Shown: positions 1 to 10,600 of the stretch, piece by piece
Layout of the letters: each line of letters opens with the position of its first letter
Numbering within the stretch: position 1 is the stretch's first letter
DNA from: Pseudeuparius sepicola
Taxonomy: Eukaryota > Arthropoda > Insecta > Coleoptera > Anthribidae
Direction of reading: 5' to 3'
DNA: 64,000 bases
Assembly: GCA_963920635.1 (NCBI GenBank)
Contig: OY987298.1
Span: forward strand, 128,969,735 to 129,033,734
Made by a program: the position numbers and the translations under genes
The notes under the pieces: generated by a model
Told to the model about the DNA's origin: nothing
The model's input: only the letters and a program-made list of their open reading frames with translations
The model's database searches: none

Positions 1-327
1 GGTATTGCTCCCTATTAGCTTTATCTGTGTGATTTACAAGTACGACTGGGATCACTAAGATTTTTTAGAGTATCCTTGAGTAAAATATGCAATCCTATTA
101 CTATCTCAATATAATCAGTAAGCCGACTCAAATATTTACAGACTACCACGAATCGACTCGGCTTATTTTAAGTTTGTGAGGGCTCTGTTGTAATCGATTG
201 TTTTGCTGCATCAGATCGTCTGGGTCAGAGCCGTACCCTTAAGTTTTTTCTTTTTTAAGATTTCTCTAGCGTTTTTCCAGACATGAAGTTATTAAATGCG
301 ATCTTGTGCGGTCATATGCTACTTTAT
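1..327. other. AT-rich stretch, nothing recognised
   Basis: No repeat boundary, coding signal or RNA gene was seen here. Confidence 0.5.
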
Positions 328-394
328 GTAGAATGATCTTGAGTAAAACTGTAACTTGACGGTCCAGTTGCAGTTTTACTCAAGATCATTCTAC
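328..394. repeat. 24-bp perfect inverted repeat (hairpin)
   Basis: Positions 328-351 and 371-394 are perfect reverse complements separated by 19 bases. The stem includes 'gaatgatcttgagtaaaact'. It could be a tiny foldback MITE or part of a larger decayed one; no target duplication is visible. Confidence 0.8.
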
Positions 395-399
395 GTATA

Positions 400-438
400 G
401 GTCCATTGGACCTATGGACTCCGTAGGTCCATTGGACC
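400..438. repeat. Duplicated 13-bp palindrome
   Basis: The palindromic word 'ggtccattggacc' occurs at 400-412 and again at 426-438, just after the 328-394 hairpin. A palindromic site repeated at 26-bp spacing could bind a dimeric protein, but it could equally be repeat debris. Confidence 0.6.
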
Positions 439-1239
439 ATGTCCAGATCCCATCTACCGGTACTGTGCTAGTACTATATCCGGTAAAAAGTTTATCCTAG
501 CAGCAAGTGAAAATTGTGACGGGGAGAATATGATATAATTCTCACTATCACAATTTTACCCTGCAAAAATAGAGAATTAAACGAAAGTTAGCGGCTTTAT
601 GGGACTATAAATTTAGGCAACTGGTATAATATCATACCATACAAGTTCTAACGGATGTGCCGGTGTTTTCTTATTTGAATGGTTCGAAAAGGTAGACTAC
701 GACAGCTGTTTCCCCTTATTAGGTTCATCAAGGCAGCCATAACCGTCCAGAACGACTCAAACCGAAATATTAGCACTTAAAATAGTGTAACTTGCACTTG
801 GAGGTGAGAAACCAACCAGTGGCGCCATCTAGTATCAAGCTGATAGTACCAGAGCCGAAATTTCACAAAACAGAGTAAACACCAACAAGAACATCTAAAC
901 TTTCGTTTAAATCTATTGGGGACGTGAAATTTTATCATCTTTTTAAAATAGAGAATATTAGGAGCCCACTACTATAGGTGATACAACCTGCTGTTAAAAA
1001 GTGCTAGTGTCAATATAAGTATATTATGGATGTTTTTACTAAAACCAGTTGGATTAATTAAAACGTTTTCCGTAAACGTTTACCAAAGAATATTGATAGC
1101 CTATAGAAGGGTCACTTGGCGCCAGAACTTTGATCTTAAAGGCTTGCCGATTTGTTCCCGTCGTCTTCACCATTATTTCCCGCCTACTGTACTCTAAGAG
1201 TTATTATTTTACTCAATGCCCTATGTATGAACAGCGTCT
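439..1239. other. Intergenic, no recognised feature
   Basis: AT-rich. A short imperfect inverted pair (gtgaaaattgtga / tcacaattttac) lies at about 507-557. No gene or complete repeat was found. Confidence 0.45.
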
Positions 1240-2145
1240 TGAATGTGTTTCAGCTGGGTCGAGACCCAAGGGGTCGCGGCGGTCGGACCGCCTGGGCATC
1301 TTCGGCAAGTGAACCTTTACGGTTATTCGTATTCGCTGTGTACACTACATAAATCGAATTCGCATATATCACGAATGTACGGGCACTTCCAAATCAGGGG
1401 CAGATCCGGCCGGCCGGATGGCCATAAGATAAAACGCGTCTGGACGTTACACAACACCCAATTGTGAATTATTTATGCCCAATTTAACTGGCGAAATTGA
1501 ATATGCAATGAGATGACCAGGGTATTAACATAAATGCATAGGCATTATCGCCGCCGCTCTCCTGACACTGTCGCCCGCGCTATTTATAAGTCCTGTCGGC
1601 GGACCGCCGAAGATGAATATTCGCTAAATGGGGCTGACTTTTGCCGAGGTGGCTACCAAATTCATACTTAGATTTCTACAAAATCGCAAGTAGACTAAAG
1701 AAGGGTCCATTATCTTGGGAGGTTGGACGTGCGTGTTTCGCACGCCGCTGGATCTATTGGCACGTAGAACTTGAAAGCGTTCTTGCTCGGTTGGCGCAAG
1801 CCGCGTTGACGTAGAGATGTTCTTCTAAGGCCGGCTGAACTCTACAGCAAATTTTATGCCACCTATTATACAAACAGCCGCCAAGTACCTATACTGTTCT
1901 CGCAACGGCTCTACTAACCGGGGTAAAAGCTGGCGTTTAAATAAATCAAAATTCGAAGCACCCTCGATTTCCCGATAAAGAAATGAGCGCATAAGCATAA
2001 AGGTGCCGTCTCCGCTTCGGATTCGTGCACGTGCACGGTCGGGCGCCCAGGGATCGGGCCAAATTGGATTTATTTCTGTAAAAGGAGTTTCGCTAACTCC
2101 CCCTATACCATTACAATGATCGTTATATTTGTGCAAGAGAGTCAT
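1240..2145. other. CpG-richer single-copy stretch with unassigned frames
   Basis: This stretch is clearly richer in GC and CpG than its surroundings (for example ccggccggccgg near 1410, and a GC-rich palindromic patch near 1595-1610). It has short open frames on both strands, the longest 106 codons on the minus strand at 1825-2145, and none resembles a family I know. A TATA-like ctatttataag lies near 1578. It could be a host promoter, enhancer or untranslated exon. I see no matching copy elsewhere in the window. Confidence 0.35.
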
Positions 2146-2480
2146 CCTCTTATTATCTTACTTCTGGAAGATGTCCTTCTCCTTATACGTCATTGTGAAG
2201 CGCGGGAATAATCGGTTTATTCGGACTTTGTTTTATTGTCGCATATTTCCACCTATTCTACTTTGAATACAAGAATGTAAAATATTCTGAGCACGCAGTG
2301 GGGAGGGCTCCTAAAATATAATAGAGGAGAGATTACTTCTTATCGCTCCACGATCGGCTAGTTCTTATTTATTTTGCCTGTAACATAAAATTCCAAGCAA
2401 CTTTTTCAAATATTTTTTTTTTCGAGAAAATAACAAATAAGGCCTATTATTGTCACTTATTTAATTAAATGTCATTTTTG
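2146..2480. other. Intergenic, no recognised feature
   Basis: AT-rich with a poly-T tract near 2409; no coding or repeat structure was recognised. Confidence 0.4.
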
Positions 2481-2515
2481 ACAGGTATGTCAAATGAAGC
2501 CTCGGCATTTAACGG
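2481..2515 (+). repeat. Short dispersed repeat containing TGTCAAATGAAGCC
   Basis: The core 'tgtcaaatgaagcc' recurs at about 5518 and 61147. In those two copies it is preceded by an 'agctcatc' motif and followed by 'tttaaac'. This is the shortest and most diverged of the three. Confidence 0.5.
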
Positions 2516-2545
2516 TCTCGTTTAGAAAAACTCCCTTATGGTTCC

Positions 2546-2566
2546 AACTTTTTGGCGGGCAAAGTA
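2546..2566 (-). repeat. Solo end of the 10.6-kb palindrome family
   Basis: The sequence 'actttttggcgggca' matches the outward end of the palindromic element at 10601-11484. No partner end is seen nearby, so this is a truncated copy. Confidence 0.45.
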
Positions 2567-2580
2567 GGTATATACTCTCT

Positions 2581-2712
2581 GTTCAACTAATGCTCATAAC
2601 TACGTCACAACTCCCGTCCTTGTCTTACTTATGAATATTCGATGGATATCGGTCGTATATTCACGAGTCAGACAAGGACGGGAGTTGCCACGTAGGTATG
2701 AACATTCGTTGA
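2581..2712. repeat. 132-bp foldback MITE, intact copy
   Basis: Imperfect inverted arms at 2581-2627 and 2670-2712 carry 'acaactcccgtccttgtct' and its complement. The centre holds gatggatatcggtcgtatat. Half copies of the same element occur at 9736-9810 and 49480-49559, so it is a dispersed family and not a chance hairpin. It has no coding capacity. Confidence 0.8.
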
Positions 2713-2847
2713 AAAGAGTTTATAGATGACTTCCCACGTAAATCACAAAAATATAATATTTCTATAGTTTTTATATTGAAGGTTTTATACACTTTCGTTT
2801 TAAATGCAGTGCGGTTTATTTGGGATTGTCTCCTTCTGTACACGATA

Positions 2848-3309
2848 CAGGGTGTCCCAGGATAAGTGAAACACATGGTCTGAAAGACAAAAAAATGAGT
2901 TGGAATTTGATCATTTGGAATCCAGCCCCATTTAATTTAAAAGTAATTTGTGCCATATTTTCAGTTTCGAAAACCAAAGTAAGCCTTGGGATAAGCAAAA
3001 AAATCATTTTCTGCCTAAAGTGCCTATTCTGTACAAGATGGTAAAATTTTTGGATTTTTCTTTTTTTGCAATTTTTATTTTTCGAAAGGCGAGGAGCTAT
3101 TAGGTACCTTGCAAGATATGGTAAATTTTTATTCTGAACAACTTTCCTCAATAAAATTTTTGTGTATCTTGCACAGGAAAGGCATCTCACCCAGACTGAA
3201 AATGAATTATTTCCTCACGCTAAGGCCTACTTTGATTTTTCGAAACTTAACTTCAACTACATTTTTTTGTCTTTCACACCTCTTTTTTCGCTTATCCTGG
3301 GACACCCTG
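2848..3309. mobile_element. TA-flanked TIR element, 462 bp, non-autonomous
   Basis: The left end 'cagggtgtcccaggataag' is the exact reverse complement of the right end 'cttatcctgggacaccctg'. TA precedes the left end; the right flank is TT, a probable mutation. The interior includes a gaacaactttcct...aataaaatttt module shared with the larger palindromes at 34.8 and 41.8 kb. The frames in it are chance. The TA target and the ends suit a Tc1/mariner-type MITE. Confidence 0.8.
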
Positions 3310-4030
3310 TTTAAAAAAAAAGCAAATTACTGACTTAATGTACAAATAAGGACCAAAACCGGAGAAGATATGGTTTGATTCCATTCAATTTGCATTCTAC
3401 AACTCCAAAAAATGGTATCCTACCTATAATAATGCCACATTTTAAATTTAAACTACTAAAAAATTTGCATTTTTTTACAAAACTCCAATTTCAGAACAAT
3501 TACACGATACGAAGGACAAAAGATAATTAAACGTTCCTTGGGTGACACAGGATAGGAAACCAACTTGGCTGTTCTTATTTCCCGTCAGGATCTACCCGAG
3601 AAGACTCCGCTTTACTCTTTTGTACAATAAAATAATGATGAACCTAAAAATGTCCGACCACGTTTTTGCTAACGGATATGTCTTAGCCTTATTTCGTAAC
3701 GCGAAACAAATGTATATGATCCCAAAACCCAAGGAAAAATATATATACACAGGCATTTACACCACTTTAATTAGTTCAAGAAAAAAGCGTAGATCCTATC
3801 TGTCTGAAGATGAAAAAGGTTTTAGAATATTCTATAATTTAAAAAAGGGACCATATGCCACGTTAGGTTTTTTTTTATTTAAAATTTTTCTTTTTCATCC
3901 GATTTTGTCCGTTTTTTTTCTAAGATAGGCCAGAAAAAATGTATTTTGGTAAAATTTCAGGTCTTAATCTCATTTTTTACGGACTACCTACTAGAGAATA
4001 AGAAAAAAGGAGCAAAATAATTAAAAAAAT
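3310..4030. other. Intergenic, one unassigned frame
   Basis: AT-rich. A 128-codon frame at 3542-3928 is rich in lysine, phenylalanine and isoleucine, as chance AT-rich frames are, and matches nothing I know. I do not call it a gene. Confidence 0.4.
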
Positions 4031-4390
4031 ATCACCCATCTATGAGCCGACCACGCGGGCGTTTGCTTTGCCTCCATATCTCTCTACCTAGATCGAGCAC
4101 GATGTGGTACGGCGCACTTTGCCTGCAAGAGTCCTCTATTGGTGCCTCCCTTGCAGTCTACATACAGAATATTCTTTTTGTTCGAACCGACCAAAATACT
4201 TATACTGACAGATTGCGTTGTGATAGGTAACATTCCGCAAGGAGGGCAATGAGGCTGAAAAGTTAATTCATAGGTAGATACTTTATTTTTTGAATATTTG
4301 GCCACGTTTGACAGGCGACGAACCCCTCTGACATTTGGTTTTTACATTATCGCCAAGGCCAACTGATAGAAAAACTCTACAATATAACGA
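4031..4390 (+). repeat. Dispersed repeat A, diverged copy 1
   Basis: This stretch aligns in the same orientation with 61771-62120. Shared blocks include 'tctctacctag', 'acggcgc', 'aatacttatactgacagatt' (diverged in the second copy), 'gaatatttgg', 'tttgacaggcgac' and 'cgccaaggcc'. The match starts at an atcaccc motif. Frames on the minus strand of both copies share a few residues, but the pattern does not look protein-driven. The class is unknown; no terminal repeats were found. Confidence 0.6.
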
Positions 4391-5499
4391 CTTACATTTC
4401 TGCCGATTTCATTATTGTGATAAATGTAAACAGCAGACAAACTATTTTAAATCACGTCCGTAGATATATAAGCTACAAAAATACCTTCATATTTATCGCG
4501 TTGGAAATCTGACGCGAGCATTTATTAGGTAGCCATTATCATAGATTTCTATCGAATCATTCAGATCTGGTTGAATATTCCATTATTGAAAAATACATAG
4601 GGGCAAAGGTACATTTCCGGCCTTCGAATGTAATCCATATTCTAGTAGCATGGCATTGTTTTCGAGGATTTGCATAAGCCCAGTAAATAATGTTTTTATA
4701 AAAATATTTTAGGACTGGAGTTTGAAGAATTTAGAGTTCAAAAGTCATATATTAGTCAGATGTTTATGCCGGTTATAGTTATAGCAGTGTTTAGGTAGGT
4801 TTTACTCGATCGGCTATGGTTATAGTGTTTCCCACTCGGTATCCCGTTCTGTTTTATAATGGATAATATTGTATAAACGGATAAAATGATAATTACTTTC
4901 GATACAAATATAAGACAAGTTACTAAAATGCTCATAGAAGTTCATATATGGACATAGGCATAGGCTCTAGAGTTTGCCTAAAAACACTAAACACAACAGT
5001 GCATGTTCCTGTTTTGTATCTCTTTCAACAATAATTATAAAAGACACCAGCATTGGTTTTAGGATAGTCTAGGGTTATACTGTTAGAATCTTGTATTATG
5101 CTCCCATGCAATCCAGATGAGGCAAGTATATGGGATATGGGTATCCTACTTACCATTAATCTTCCTCGGGGATGCATCGCTACGGCATCAGGACCTGACG
5201 GCACTCTGGAACAAAAAGCACAATTTTAAACGCTAAATCCCACTTTGAGGCAAAAGGAAGGCACGGGAATAATCAAGGGAAAACGGGAATGCCTGTACCG
5301 ACAGCGTGTAATTCTTAACAAGTGCTTCCCTTCTTTTCATATCGGATAATGCGCGCATATAGCACAAAGTGAAAAATGCGGGGCGGAGGTAGAGGGGCGA
5401 GTGATGCGACGGTAATGCACCTGGGCAATCAGGTGGAGGATGACGTTAGGGAAATATGTCTATAATAGCACAGAGAAGACAGAATAGGTACAGGGAGCT
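4391..5499. other. Intergenic, no recognised feature
   Basis: Mostly AT-rich, with a mildly GC-richer patch at about 5160-5440. No coding or repeat structure was recognised. Confidence 0.4.
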
Positions 5500-5558
5500 C
5501 ATCTTGTCAAATAGGTGTCAAATGAAGGCCAACTTTAAACGTCTTTAAATCTGTACTA
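5500..5558 (+). repeat. Short dispersed repeat, copy 2
   Basis: Contains 'agggagctcatc', 'tgtcaaatgaaggcc' and 'aactttaaacg', and matches about 61133-61190. It ends directly against the TA of the next element, so the mariner-type element may have inserted at the edge of this repeat. Confidence 0.55.
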
Positions 5559-5560
5559 TA

Positions 5561-6163
5561 CAGGGTGATTCAGGAGGAAATGTCAATATTTTAGGTACGT
5601 ATTCGGGGACCCAAAATAAACATAAAAGTTCCTATAAACATGGGTCCTATTCCCGGCCGTTACCGAAATACAGGGGTAAACAACATTCAATTTAAGGTTT
5701 TTATTACATTATTTATAACAGGTAGGCTAGGTTTTGGGTGATTCAGGCGGAAATTCCTGTTGCTTAGCAATAGTAGACCTTAATCCTCTGGATTATTGTC
5801 TTTGGGGGTGGTTTAAATCATTGGTATATTCAAGTAAAGTAAACACTAGAGATGCATTACTCGATCGAATAATAAATGCAGCAGCAACTATAAGAAACAG
5901 GCCCGTATCCATTCATAGAGCGACCCGAGCTATTCACTAGAGAGCTGACTTATGTTTAGAAGTAAACGGTGGCATTTTTGAAAACTATAAAACCTAGCCT
6001 ACCTGTTATAAATAATGTAATAAAAACCTTAAATTGAATGTTGTTTACCCCTGTATTTCGGTAACGGCCGGGAATAGGACCCATGTTTATAGGAACTTTT
6101 ATGTTTATTTTGGGTCCCCGAATACGTACCTAAAATATTGACATTTCCTCCTGAATCACCCTG
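5561..6163. mobile_element. Mariner-type foldback element with identical 175-bp arms
   Basis: The element is flanked by TA at 5559-5560 and 6164-6165. By my base-by-base comparison its arms, 5561-5735 and 5989-6163, are perfect reverse complements over all 175 bp. They start 'cagggtgattcaggaggaaa'. Just inside the left arm, at 5736-5755, 'gggtgattcaggcgga' repeats the terminal motif in diverged form. The 253-bp centre holds a mariner transposase tail. Identity of the arms implies recent transposition or arm-to-arm gene conversion. Confidence 0.93.
5734..5940 (+). pseudogene. Mariner (DUF4817-type) transposase, C-terminal remnant
   Basis: This 68-codon frame holds the C-terminal end of a mariner-type transposase. 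Residues 15-35 contain the DLNPLDYCLWGWFKSLVY block, in which D20 matches the last catalytic aspartate of the DDD/E triad. The following alpha-helical tail contains 'ATIRNRPVSIHRATRAIH', like the RNRPE-type tail of this lineage. A full transposase is about 350 residues; the N-terminal two thirds, including the HTH and the first two catalytic acids, is absent. The annotated start is merely the first in-frame ATG, inside the inner edge of the left arm. It cannot be functional, but it identifies the parent family of the surrounding foldback element. Confidence 0.82.
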
Positions 6164-6229
6164 TATAATTCCCTTACTCGATGATAACTATGCATTACAT
6201 AGTACATCTTAGTTTATGTCTAAACACTA

Positions 6230-6600
6230 CAGGGTGTCCCAGAAGTATTTCAAACGAAGGCTGTGTATAGGGGACATCACTAGGATGATCTTGAACCCTA
6301 GTTATCCCCAGATTTGATGGTTTAGAAGTTCTTTGAACAGAAACATCAGTATTTTCTTAAAACGATTAAGTTGAAATAAGGTCACATATTATTATATATA
6401 TTTTTGATAAATGTATGCGATTCCGTGCGATTGTGAAACAAAAACTAAGATTCAAAGCAAAATTGGGGAAAGTTGGGTTCTCCTATCAGCGTTCGAACAT
6501 GAACATAAAAACTACCTATAGAGGAACAGTTACTCTACAGAAAATCACTAAAGGTAAGGGTGTCCCAGTTAAGACCTTACTAGCCATTATCTCGATAATT
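6230..6600 (+). mobile_element. Half of a CAGGGTGTCCC element (left end only)
   Basis: TA at 6228-6229 is followed by 'cagggtgtcccagaagtatt', the same kind of end as the 2.85-kb element. No matching inverted right end was found. A 'agggtgtcccagttaagac' motif in the same orientation at about 6560 suggests either a second, nested left end or chance similarity. Confidence 0.5.
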
Positions 6601-6729
6601 TTTGAGATAAATTGGTTCAAAAACTGAACTTGTGCAGATGCAGATAGTAGTTGATTTTCAAACAAAAAGGATAGCGCCAAATAACCGATTTAAAAAAAAA
6701 TTAAGACGGCGATTTTGTTGCATTTTTTC

Positions 6730-6945
6730 ATTATATATATCACTTCCGGTTTAGCCGGAAGCGACGTTTTTTGTTTGTTAAAAAATAATGTTATTTTTTT
6801 TTGGTTATTTAGCTGGGACAAAAAAGCATTACTTCGGCTAAAACGGAAGTGATATTCAACCTTGCAGTGCAAATTTTTGTATTGGTTTCACTAAGCCGGA
6901 AGCGGCCGGAAGTGATATTCAAGCGTGCGGGGTGCAGACTTTCTA
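6730..6945. repeat. Cluster of GGAAGTGATATTCAA / CCGGAAG motifs
   Basis: The word 'cggaagtgatattcaa' occurs at about 6845 and 6909, and short palindromic words such as 'ttccggtttagccggaa' lie nearby. The same CCGGTTTTACCGG-type palindrome ends appear in the 58.45-kb element, so this may be the remains of a related sequence. Confidence 0.4.
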
Positions 6946-7938
6946 TCAACTTTACCAGTCTAATAAAAAAGTGAACAAAATCACTTATTTTGCAATCACT
7001 TTTTGTTTGAAGTTCAATAAATTGTTTTTTCTTAGCGACGTTCAATTCCTTGGAAAAAATTGCACAAGTTTCCAGCGGAATTGAATGTATCAAACCGGGC
7101 GTCATTCTTTCATCGCGTTTCTTAAACGTGTCGTAATGATTTGTTTATGAACACTTTAGATTGCGGTACAAGCATGTTTAATTTTTTTATATAAAATTTA
7201 TTGGCACTGAAGGACATTTTCTTTGGGAAGCGGTTTTGAAGACAAAACATGTAGTTCAAATTTGATACGTTGGATTTTTTCTTCAAAACAGTAAAATACT
7301 ACAGATTGCAGTTAATAGAGCCCACCGGGAAAACCATTATGTAACAATTTAAATATACCTTCCCGATATAAGCGGATAAAGACAATTTGATTTTTTTTTG
7401 CGAAAATCGACCTATTTAATCTATACGTTTCTATTTCATTTTCTTCTGCCTGTTTTTTTTATTCTCCCGGAGTTGTTGTCCGGGCAGAAATAAATGATAT
7501 GTTGCATTTTATAAAGCGCTAATACCGAAGGAGTTCAAAGGTGCACCCTTAGAGATTTGCCCGGATTTTTAATTAATTGCGCACTTGTTAATTATAGGCT
7601 GATTTTATTGGATTTATCCAGGACTCGTTAGTCGAAACGGAATTTAACGATGTTGTTTCTGATTCTCTCTTATCTAAATTAAAATAGAGGAATTCTGTTG
7701 ATGCCAACCACCAGCAAAAATAAACAAAATACTTCTACATAGAGCTGTTTTACTAAGTTCGCCCTTTCTTCTTCTGGAACAAATCTGTTTATTACTCCAA
7801 TTTAACCTTTTCTAGCAAAAAGTACATAATAATATTTGAAGATTCTAAAAATTTGAAAAAAAAAATTAAAACTGCTAGTTAATTTACGATTTACTTAATA
7901 TGCTGTACTATAAAAATCCAACAAATCTACTTTATATA
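6946..7938. other. Intergenic, no recognised feature
   Basis: AT-rich. A 98-codon minus-strand frame at 6809-7105 overlaps the motif cluster and is not recognisable. Nothing else was found. Confidence 0.4.
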
Positions 7939-8320
7939 CAGGGTGTCCCGAAATTAGCGGGCCATAATTTACCAGCGCGTTCTGCGACCCAAAATCAAAT
8001 TTCATAGTTTACGTTTTAATGTTTAATAAAATGTTTTAAAGTTATAATATGTTATTCTTTTGTTTTCTTCCTGGTAGTTATAGATCATTAAATTTAAATA
8101 ATAAGGTGGAACTGATACGTAGTGGGCTTTTTTAAATCACAGATTTCGGGTTAAAAATACCGCACATTTTTTTGTGTACCTACTTTTATCCAGATTTATT
8201 GCGAAATTATGTAATTTGAAGGTATTCGAGTAAAAACGATTTGAAAAATTTTTGCAGGGTGCCATGAAAACGCGTATTAGAAATTAGCCTGCTATAATTT
8301 ACCATAGCGTTATTTTTAGA
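7939..8320 (+). mobile_element. CAGGGTGTCCC end with an internal direct repeat
   Basis: TA at 7937-7938 is followed by 'cagggtgtcccgaaattagc'. A diverged direct copy of the subterminal block, 'gaaattagcctgctataa' plus 'tttaccatagcgttattt', lies at about 8280. No inverted right end was found, so this is a truncated or internally duplicated copy. Confidence 0.5.
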
Positions 8321-9213
8321 AAAAACCGTTATGCCAAAGTGTCCATTTGGGGGACTTCAAACTCGGACTTCGACTTTAAAAGTCGGAATTTCGAGTTCAA
8401 TAAAAACAAAATAATGGTGTGGCCCTTCTACGCTTCCCTATATATAACAAAACTTTATTGATTTATTCTTTTCTTGGAATTCTGTAATAATGTGAAGATG
8501 CTTTAAGATTAAAACTTGGGAAAAATCGAGTTTGCCATGGAAATAGATAAAAAAGATATTTAAAAAATGTGTTCTTATTATATGCATCTATCCCAACTTT
8601 AAGAAAGAAATCAGGATATCCGTTTTTCTTAATTATTTATGTAATATTTCGTCAAATCCATACTCAATATGTTTTTCCTGCAAATAGCCAAGACACTTAT
8701 TTATTTATATTTGGTGTCAACCTTATGAATTGCACTATACTTATATAAAAATGAAAATATGTATACAGGAAACTTTCCGTAGATATGGAAAATACCATAT
8801 TCTCTAAAAATAATGCAACGCAGCCCACTTACTATTTCAGCTAACTTTGTTGCATCTTCCGTGATGACATTAAATGAGCAAAAAATGAAATTATTCAATA
8901 AGTTCTGACGTGACTAAGGCTGCACTAGAATGACGACAAGAAACATATAAGTTGGTATGTATAGCAAACTATTTTTTGGCATGTAGTCTAAACGATGAAA
9001 TATTAAGTGAATCTCACAGTAAATTGAGTAACCTGACCACGCACAAAATATAAATATTTACCTGTATTTACCCATTATTATATCAAACAAAATAGTAATT
9101 AAGTTAAATTTAAAGTGGGAAATCCAGTTTGTTTAAAATAAGAGGGCGGTAGATTAAGAGCTAAGTAAACAGTGGGTTTTCCCACGCATTTTGAATCAGC
9201 AGGTAAGTATATA
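8321..9213. other. Intergenic, no recognised feature
   Basis: AT-rich. A small hairpin around 'cgactttaaaagtcg' lies near 8378. No gene was found. Confidence 0.4.
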
Positions 9214-9260
9214 CAGGATGTCCCACTTAATTTGGTTTTCATCATTTATCTGCTATATTT
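9214..9260 (+). mobile_element. Solo left end, CAGGATGTCCC
   Basis: TA is followed by 'caggatgtcccacttaattt', a one-base variant of the CAGGGTGTCCC end. No right end is visible; 9261-9735 holds nothing else that I recognise. Confidence 0.4.
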
Positions 9261-9735
9261 TTTTTATTTAAAAAAAGTTTAAACTAAAATTAGATTATTC
9301 ATTTATGTGTTTTGTAAGTGAACAAACAATAAGATCAAACTAAAACTACCATTCTTGCAATAATTAGGTACGCACAGACTTTTTTAAAGCAAGCATACAG
9401 CATTTTATTTAACAACAAAAACTGAGCAAACGCAAACCACCAAACAACCTAAAACTTCAAACTGTTTTCCACTTTATTCAATGAAAAGATATCATCTTTT
9501 ATTGAAAGAACAAATCACACTATTTAGCAATTTCCAGAGTAACATCTTGAAAAGAGTCAGTAATTATATTCTACTCTGCATGTCTTCTTTACAAAGTCCA
9601 TAGTTGGTGAATTTTTGTACAGTTTGCACCTTCACGTTGTGTAATGAAAACTAACAAGACAATTAAAAGAAATGACTCCGATGTCAGGATATTTCCTTTA
9701 TTCGGGAATAGGAATGTGTAGAAAGCTTAAACTGT

Positions 9736-9810
9736 GTTCAACGAATGTTAATACCTACGTCACAACTCCCGTCCTTGTCTGACTCGTGAATATACGACCG
9801 ATATCCATCG
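9736..9810 (+). repeat. Half copy of the 2.58-kb foldback MITE
   Basis: Begins 'gttcaacgaatg', continues through 'acaactcccgtccttgtctg' and ends at the central 'cgaccgatatccatcg'. It is the reverse complement of the right half of the copy at 2581-2712. The other arm is missing. Confidence 0.75.
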
Positions 9811-9905
9811 TAACTTTAATTTTCGTTTCGAAGTTTACTAAAATGATTTGATATCTTCAGAGTTGATTGGAAGCTTTGTCATTTATCACTAAAGTAATTT
9901 TACTG

Positions 9906-9934
9906 CTGATGATGAACCCTTAGAGGTTCGAAAC
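9906..9934 (+). ncRNA. Hammerhead-like core, PLE-type repeat fragment
   Basis: The stretch reads CTGATGA, then GAACC, a six-base loop, GGTTC, then GAAAC, with one unpaired U between CTGATGA and the stem. This is the layout of a hammerhead ribozyme core (CUGANGA, stem II, GAAA). Penelope-like elements are known to carry such cores in their terminal repeats. The run 'catgtacagtttacatt' follows. The extra U and undefined stems I and III make self-cleavage doubtful. Confidence 0.45.
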
Positions 9935-10080
9935 ATGTACAGTTTACATTAAAGAAACTGATTGTGGAGTTTTGACTATAAGAATTCTACTTTGTTTTAA
10001 TTTTATAAGGTAATTTCCTAGATTTCGTATCGATTATTTGAAACTTTTTTTTATAAAATTGAAAACAAAGGAGATAAATA

Positions 10081-10600
10081 ATGAGAACTATTAGGTACCC
10101 TTTATATAAAATACTGGCGGACGCCGCTGGCTCAGCTGCACTACAGCTCCTTGCCGCCTCGAGTCAATTCGCCAAATGGAAAGGAGAGGAAGAAGATACA
10201 CGTGTAAAAGATTGAATAGGTAATTCCTTAAGAGGATATAAGGTAGACAGTGATGGATGCAGTCGAAATTCGGACCGGACCGGGAAAAATGTTTACTTTC
10301 GGCCGGTGGTGTGTTGCCGGCGCGGAATTGAAATTTTTCAGAGGGGCGAGCGGCCAGATATGTCGGCATTTACATGTTTATTACACGTGTAAGGGAAACC
10401 CCCCGACCGGAGCGAGAAGGGGCCAAATGAACGAGGGAAGAAAATGGATATACGGCATCGAGCTGAATTTAAATGTATGACATGGCTTCGGAGGCTCAAA
10501 GTACCTATATCGGCAAGAAATTATCTGGATGTGCTTTCTACGGAGAAGATACGCTAGAACTGAAGAACAGAACCCACCTGCCAAAGTCTAGGCTCATATA
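10081..10600. other. GC-richer single-copy stretch, unassigned frames
   Basis: Overlapping 70-92-codon frames occur on both strands at 10091-10584. None matches a family I recognise, and opposite-strand frames of equal length argue for chance. The base composition is closer to non-repetitive host DNA than that of the flanks, so it could be an untranslated or regulatory segment. Confidence 0.3.

Noticed and set aside
1825..2145. 106-codon minus-strand frame
   Set aside because: No recognised domain, no clear start context and a CpG-rich setting where long frames arise by chance; kept only as part of a single-copy region.
3542..3928. 128-codon plus-strand frame
   Set aside because: The amino acid make-up is that of AT-rich chance frames and no motif is recognisable.
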